Assembly (NCBI GenBank): GCA_016763095.1
Contig: JAESUK010000204.1
Span: 1 to 10,011, forward strand
Source: Alphaproteobacteria bacterium
GTDB taxonomy: Bacteria; Pseudomonadota; Alphaproteobacteria; Micavibrionales; Micavibrionaceae
Direction of reading: 5' to 3'
Length of the DNA: 10,011 nt
The position numbers and the translations under genes were made by a program. The notes beneath the pieces are model-generated. The model worked only from the letters and a program-made list of their open reading frames with translations, ran no database searches and was not told where the DNA came from. This document shows positions 6,367 through 10,011 of this stretch, in pieces (positions within the stretch are counted from its first letter, which is position 1; every line of letters starts with the position of its first letter).

Positions 6367-8655
6367 TTAAAGCGGGAAGGAGAGGGTGACTGTTGTCCCT
6401 TTGTGTTCTATGCTTTCGACCTTTATTGATCCTCTGTGGAGCTCGACAATGTTCTTGACCAGCGTTAAACCAAGACCCGCGCCACCGCTTATATTTTTCT
6501 GTTCAGTTGTGACAGATTTTTCAAATGGTTTGAAAATTTGGTTGAGGTGTTCTTGTGGAATTCCATCTCCCGTATCCTGAATGGCGATCAGCATCTGATT
6601 TTTTTGTTTTTTTGCAGAGATATGGATCGTGCCCTTTTCAGGTGTGAAGTTAATGGCGTTACGAATAAGATGTGTGATTGCGTGTTTGATACGCTTGCTG
6701 TCTATATTAATTTTGCCAATTGTTTTTGGACATTTGAGATCAATACGGATTTGTTTGTTGTCAGCCCAATCTTGGGTGCTGCCTTTGATTGTTTTTAAAA
6801 GCCCAGAGATTTCGGTCTCTTCGGTTTCCAAACAGATAATGCCTGCCTCAATGCTTGTAAGATCAAGGATATCGTCAATGAGGTTTTTGAGGCTTTGCCC
6901 CGCATCCTTCATGCCTTGCGTATATTCTTTTTGCTTCTCATTCAATGGTCCAAAATATTCATGATCAAGAATATCATTAAACCCGATAAGGGCACTGAGT
7001 GGTGTTCTTAATTGATATGAAATTTTTGCCAAGAAGTCAGTTTTAAGCTGTTCTGCGGTTTCAAGGGCAGTGTTTTTTTCACGCAATGCTTCTTCCACGC
7101 GAATGCTGTCGGTGACATCGGCATAAGTGAATAGCATCCCACCATCTGGAAGAGGCATAGAAGAAAAGTTTATGATTATGCCGTCTTTACGTTCTAATAA
7201 CGAACGCTTTTGGACTCTGCTTTCAAGAGCACTAAGAATGAATTTTTTGCGATTTATCCAAAAATCTTCTTCAAAGAAATCTTTGGTGCGATCAAATATT
7301 TTTGTGATATGAGGTTCGCCCTCTAAATCTTCTGGGTTTAGCCCCCAAAGCTCTTTAAACGTGTGATTCCATAATTTTAATCGTCCATCACTTCCATACA
7401 CAACAACCCCTTCAGTTAGGTTGTCGATGGTTTCTTTTTGCACTGCCATCAATGTGTTGTAGGAGGATTCAAGCTCGAGGTTGCTTGTCACATCTTCATA
7501 GACGTGGCTTAATCCGCCCATAGGATGGGGAATAATTTGTGTTCTGAGCACTGTGCCATCGGGGAGGACGATCATATCACTATGCGTATCGATAAGTTTG
7601 GTGAACATGTCTGTCCATCCGCGCTTATAATCTTTGAAGTTTGTTTGTTCTGGAAGTCTGCGGGTTTCTCTAAGTTTTTCGAGAATGTCCCCGAGCTTTG
7701 GTTTTTGGTTAAGCCAGCTTTCTTCTAATTGCCAAAGTTGTGAGAAGCCTGCGTTATAAAATTCTAGGCGTTGATCTGCGTCATATAGCGCGACAGCTGT
7801 TTGGAGTGATCCCAAGACTGTGTGATATCCGCTCATATTCCTTTTATTTTTGGACTCTATTTCTTCTTTCCATGTCAGGTTTTCTGCTAGTCCAACTGTG
7901 ATATCAAGATTTGCGTAGGGCTTTTCTTGGATTTGGATGCTTAGACGTTCACCTTTGACGATTCCATACCCATCCAAGGTTTGAAGTTGTCCAGTTTTGA
8001 GGGCTTTGGCAGCTATGGCCTCAGATGTTACCTTTTTGCTCGCACCCTTAGGCTTGATAGAGATGTTTTTCTGTTCTTCAATAATTTCGGTCGTTGTTTT
8101 CCCAAAGGATTCGCCATAAGCGCTATTACACCATGTTATTTTACCCGTGGAATCTCTGATCCAAATAGGTTGAGGGAGGGCGTCGAGGATATGTTGAAGG
8201 CGTTTAACACCCTTATTATTTTCTTCGGTTTCTTTTTGAATTTGTTGATGAGCTTTATGAACATCAGTAATGTCACGCGCCCAAATTACATGGTAATGGA
8301 GGCTGTCGCTTTCGCCCCAACGAAAAGACAGCTCAAGGTAGCGCCCATTATATGTTTGTACGATAAGTTCTTTCGGGCACGGGTCTTTTTGGTAGTTCTT
8401 TAGTGTTGCTTCAAAGCTTGCGGCGTCGAAAGGCTCTAAACTATTTTGAATCCCTTCATGTGAAGAAAGAACGTCTTCACCAAATAGTCTTGCAAAGCCA
8501 GGGCTATAGAGCAGGGTATCTGATTTATCTGACCATCCGAAATACTCTCCAGGGGCAGAATCAAGAAAGACTTTAAGGCGTTCTAGCTGAGCACCGCCCT
8601 TTTTTCCAGTTGGGAGCCAGTTTTTAAACAACGAATCTTTCTTTTGTATAGACAT
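6367..8655 (-). CDS. divL: DivL-like PAS sensor kinase with tyrosine in place of the phospho-acceptor histidine
   Basis: This 762-residue protein has four PAS-like regions (about 27-134, 152-262, 276-392 and 405-518; the last two of the PAS_7 type), then a HisKA dimerisation region (about 540-605) and a HATPase domain (about 640-762). The H-box reads FLAKISYQLRTPL, so tyrosine 547 replaces the histidine of the usual SHELRTPL. Caulobacter DivL is known for exactly this substitution (Tyr550) in a protein of similar length (about 769). There it acts through CckA and DivK to control CtrA activity and cell division. The ATPase motifs look intact: N-box with N666/N669, DTGDGI at 694-699, and GGAGLGL at 724-730. 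No transmembrane segment is evident, so it is probably cytoplasmic or peripherally attached. It follows the HD gene by 46 bases on the same strand, with a weak AAGAA ahead of the ATG. Orthology to DivL is an inference from the Tyr box, architecture and length. Confidence 0.75.
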   Translation of the reverse strand: MSIQKKDSLFKNWLPTGKKGGAQLERLKVFLDSAPGEYFGWSDKSDTLLYSPGFARLFGEDVLSSHEGIQNSLEPFDAASFEATLKNYQKDPCPKELIVQTYNGRYLELSFRWGESDSLHYHVIWARDITDVHKAHQQIQKETEENNKGVKRLQHILDALPQPIWIRDSTGKITWCNSAYGESFGKTTTEIIEEQKNISIKPKGASKKVTSEAIAAKALKTGQLQTLDGYGIVKGERLSIQIQEKPYANLDITVGLAENLTWKEEIESKNKRNMSGYHTVLGSLQTAVALYDADQRLEFYNAGFSQLWQLEESWLNQKPKLGDILEKLRETRRLPEQTNFKDYKRGWTDMFTKLIDTHSDMIVLPDGTVLRTQIIPHPMGGLSHVYEDVTSNLELESSYNTLMAVQKETIDNLTEGVVVYGSDGRLKLWNHTFKELWGLNPEDLEGEPHITKIFDRTKDFFEEDFWINRKKFILSALESRVQKRSLLERKDGIIINFSSMPLPDGGMLFTYADVTDSIRVEEALREKNTALETAEQLKTDFLAKISYQLRTPLSALIGFNDILDHEYFGPLNEKQKEYTQGMKDAGQSLKNLIDDILDLTSIEAGIICLETEETEISGLLKTIKGSTQDWADNKQIRIDLKCPKTIGKINIDSKRIKHAITHLIRNAINFTPEKGTIHISAKKQKNQMLIAIQDTGDGIPQEHLNQIFKPFEKSVTTEQKNISGGAGLGLTLVKNIVELHRGSIKVESIEHKGTTVTLSFPL

Positions 8656-8701
8656 GTTCTTAGTCTATCAAAAAACAGAGTCGAGGGAAGCGCGATATTT
8701 A

Positions 8702-9400
8702 TTAATTGAGGATGCAAGAGATGGTGTTGGACGGTACGGTTGTATTGGTTGGGGGGTATGTGAAGTATTTTTCGACAATTTGGTGCGCTATTTTTTGTTC
8801 TCCTTTGTCGTAATGATCATCGACAAAAGATACAGGGCTGTAACCAGCGGGAATTTTATCTGTTTTAACCGCCTTCAAATAGTTATTGGCAATCATCTTT
8901 CTTTGGGTTTTTTCTACATCCCTTATTAGGGTGAGGTTTTCTGAGAGATCGAGGTTATCTTGAATGTCATCAAGTTTTATATCAACACATAGAGGGTCAT
9001 GACCTAATGCTACAATATAGTCGAAATAAAGATCGTCTTCACCGCGGGTTAAAATATCAATTTTTATGAGAGTATCCGTTTTCATACCCCATGTTTCCCC
9101 ATCAGAAATCTCAAGCTCTGTGTCTTCAAATAAATCATGAAAGAGGCGTATGATCCGCTCTTCTTCGGGCATAAAGTGAGCAAATTCACCCTTGGCATCC
9201 ATGCCTGAGACGGTGAAAATATGGGTGAGGGTGGGTTCTTGGCTACGTCTGAGGTCACCCCTGAAAATTTTGTGAACGATAGACTTTGCGGTGTTAGAAG
9301 AAAAACTCCAGACGATATCTCTCTTATCACAGGCAAGTTGTTCGTCTGCGATAATGCCATCAATGAGCGTTAAAAGATCTTGTCGTGAAGTGTTCATCAT
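8702..9400 (-). CDS. small HD-domain protein resembling (p)ppGpp hydrolases
   Basis: This 232-residue protein looks like a stand-alone RelA/SpoT-type HD hydrolase with no synthetase domain. The N-terminal part has HKIFRGDLRRSQEPTLTH (43-60), comparable with the G-x-x-R-x-S-x-E-P...H segment of that family. The metal and catalytic set appears complete: H60, H88-D89 and E92-D93 in HDLFEDT, and D145 and N149 in KLDDIQDN, aligning with H53, H77-D78, E81-D82, D144 and N148 of streptococcal Rel. LTRGEDDLYFDYI before the last motif fits a family of small bacterial HD proteins. The substrate could be (p)ppGpp, but other nucleotides are possible. The tail after about 210 is low in conservation signals. 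Starts at 9400 and 9397 (tandem ATGs) are both possible; AGGTG lies six bases before the first. That site is inside an inverted repeat (9403-9433). It lies between ahcY and the DivL-like gene on the same strand. Confidence 0.72.
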   Translation of the reverse strand: MMNTSRQDLLTLIDGIIADEQLACDKRDIVWSFSSNTAKSIVHKIFRGDLRRSQEPTLTHIFTVSGMDAKGEFAHFMPEEERIIRLFHDLFEDTELEISDGETWGMKTDTLIKIDILTRGEDDLYFDYIVALGHDPLCVDIKLDDIQDNLDLSENLTLIRDVEKTQRKMIANNYLKAVKTDKIPAGYSPVSFVDDHYDKGEQKIAHQIVEKYFTYPPTNTTVPSNTISCILN

Positions 9401-9402
9401 AT

Positions 9403-9433
9403 CCTACACCTAAAGTTCGTATATAGGTGTAGG
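9403..9433 (-). promoter_or_regulatory. perfect 10-base inverted repeat covering the HD gene's ribosome binding site
   Basis: CCTACACCTA (9403-9412) and TAGGTGTAGG (9424-9433) are exact reverse complements with an 11-base loop. In the leftward transcript the 3' arm reads TAGGTGTAGG and ends two bases before the ATG at 9400. It contains AGGTG, the best Shine-Dalgarno match. Folding would hide the ribosome binding site, so it may be a translational switch, a thermosensor-like element or a protein operator. There is no U-tract after it in the gene direction, which argues against a simple terminator. Confidence 0.6.
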
Positions 9434-9450
9434 GTTTTCTTTTTCATATT

Positions 9451-9477
9451 ACAAGAAAAAACGACAGTTTTTCTTGT
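9451..9477 (-). terminator. AT-rich perfect inverted repeat after ahcY, possible terminator
   Basis: ACAAGAAAAA (9451-9460) and TTTTTCTTGT (9468-9477) form a perfect ten-base stem with loop ACGACAG, 15 bases past the ahcY stop. In the leftward transcript a run of six Us falls at the end of the loop and in the 3' arm rather than after it. The stem has only two GC pairs, so intrinsic termination would be inefficient. It may instead stabilise the ahcY mRNA end or attenuate read-through into the HD gene. Confidence 0.4.
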
Positions 9478-9492
9478 TTGTAGGTATTAACC

Positions 9493-10011
9493 TTAGTAGC
9501 GGTATGCCTCGCCTTTGAACGGTCCTTTGATTTCAACGCCGATATAATCAGCCTGATCTTTGCTTAGAACTGTAAGTTTCGCGCCGACCTTATCAAGGTG
9601 TAATGCAGCCACTTTTTCGTCCAAATGCTTAGGAAGAACATAAACTTTGTTTTCATACTTATCCGTATTTTTCCAAAGCTCAATTTGTGCCAAAGTTTGG
9701 TTTGTGAATGATGCGCTCATCACGAATGATGGGTGACCTGTTGCACAACCAAGGTTAACCAAACGACCTTCTGCAAGAAGAATGATACGCTTTCCGTCAG
9801 GGAATGTGATTTCATCTACTTGTGGCTTGATGTTTGTCCATTTCATATTGCGAAGTGGCTCAACTTGGATTTCATTGTCAAAGTGACCAATGTTACACAC
9901 GATCGCGCGGTCTTTCATTGTGCGCATGTGATCTACTGTGATGATGTCTTTGTTACCAGTTGTTGTAACGAAGATGTCTATATCATGTGCTTTGTCTTCC
10001 ATTGTAGAAAC
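9493..10011 (-). CDS. ahcY: S-adenosylhomocysteine hydrolase, C-terminal part (cut by the window edge)
   Basis: This cytoplasmic NAD-dependent enzyme splits S-adenosylhomocysteine into adenosine and homocysteine, removing the inhibitory product of methyltransferases. The 172 residues present are the C-terminal portion of an enzyme usually 430-470 long. The frame is open to the edge (it begins VSTMED), so the methionine at 10002 is internal and not a start. Recognisable family segments are DIFVTTTGNKDII, IVCNIGHFDNEI (NAD-binding region), GRLVNLGCATGHPSFVMS, and the C-terminal FKGEAYRY that reaches into the neighbouring subunit's cofactor site. Conservation is high and no defects are visible. 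It leads into the HD gene after 92 bases holding two inverted repeats. Confidence 0.97.
   Translation of the reverse strand, partial: VSTMEDKAHDIDIFVTTTGNKDIITVDHMRTMKDRAIVCNIGHFDNEIQVEPLRNMKWTNIKPQVDEITFPDGKRIILLAEGRLVNLGCATGHPSFVMSASFTNQTLAQIELWKNTDKYENKVYVLPKHLDEKVAALHLDKVGAKLTVLSKDQADYIGVEIKGPFKGEAYRY

Noticed and set aside
8656..8701. Promoter or terminator between the HD gene and the DivL-like gene
   Set aside because: The 46-base gap shows no stem-loop with a U-tract and no convincing -35/-10 pair; read-through from the HD gene is the simpler view.
9493..10002. Methionine at 10002 as the start of a short separate protein
   Set aside because: The frame is open to the window edge and the residues before the methionine continue the AhcY sequence, so it is an internal codon of a truncated ahcY.

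Overview
The window reads as chromosomal DNA of a moderately AT-rich alphaproteobacterium. The support is a leuS-lptE-holA cluster preceded by a DUF3576 lipoprotein gene, a DivL-type PAS kinase in the same operon direction as ahcY, and the protein-level character of HolA, LptE and DUF3576. I cannot name the genus. The acidic, Asp/Asn-rich porin is compatible with a marine or aquatic lifestyle, but that is inference.

Left block (1-4832, minus strand): transcription runs leftward through a DUF3576 lipoprotein gene, leuS (leucyl-tRNA synthetase), lptE (LPS-assembly lipoprotein), holA (DNA polymerase III delta subunit) and the first codons of a further small gene cut by the window edge. The gaps are 47, 4, 3 and 25 bases, so this is very probably one operon of housekeeping and envelope genes.

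Central block (4801-6268): a 327-base divergent intergenic region separates the DUF3576 operon from a rightward, strongly codon-biased porin gene with a clean rho-independent terminator. The intergenic region holds a perfect 15-base tandem duplication, two further matches to its core (one inverted), a small inverted repeat next to the DUF3576 start, and a possible 11-codon upstream ORF that overlaps that start.

Right block (6312-10011, minus strand): the 3' part of ahcY (S-adenosylhomocysteine hydrolase), then a small HD-domain protein with the metal and catalytic signature of (p)ppGpp hydrolases, then a 762-residue four-PAS sensor-kinase-like protein. In the kinase the phospho-acceptor histidine is replaced by tyrosine (Tyr547), the hallmark of the cell-cycle regulator DivL. 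Two perfect inverted repeats lie between ahcY and the HD gene; one of them encloses the HD gene's ribosome binding site.

No tRNA, rRNA, insertion sequence, prophage or CRISPR array was seen. The points most worth a second look are the Tyr-box kinase, the alarmone-hydrolase-like gene with its hairpin-occluded start, and the repeated element in the porin/DUF3576 intergenic region.
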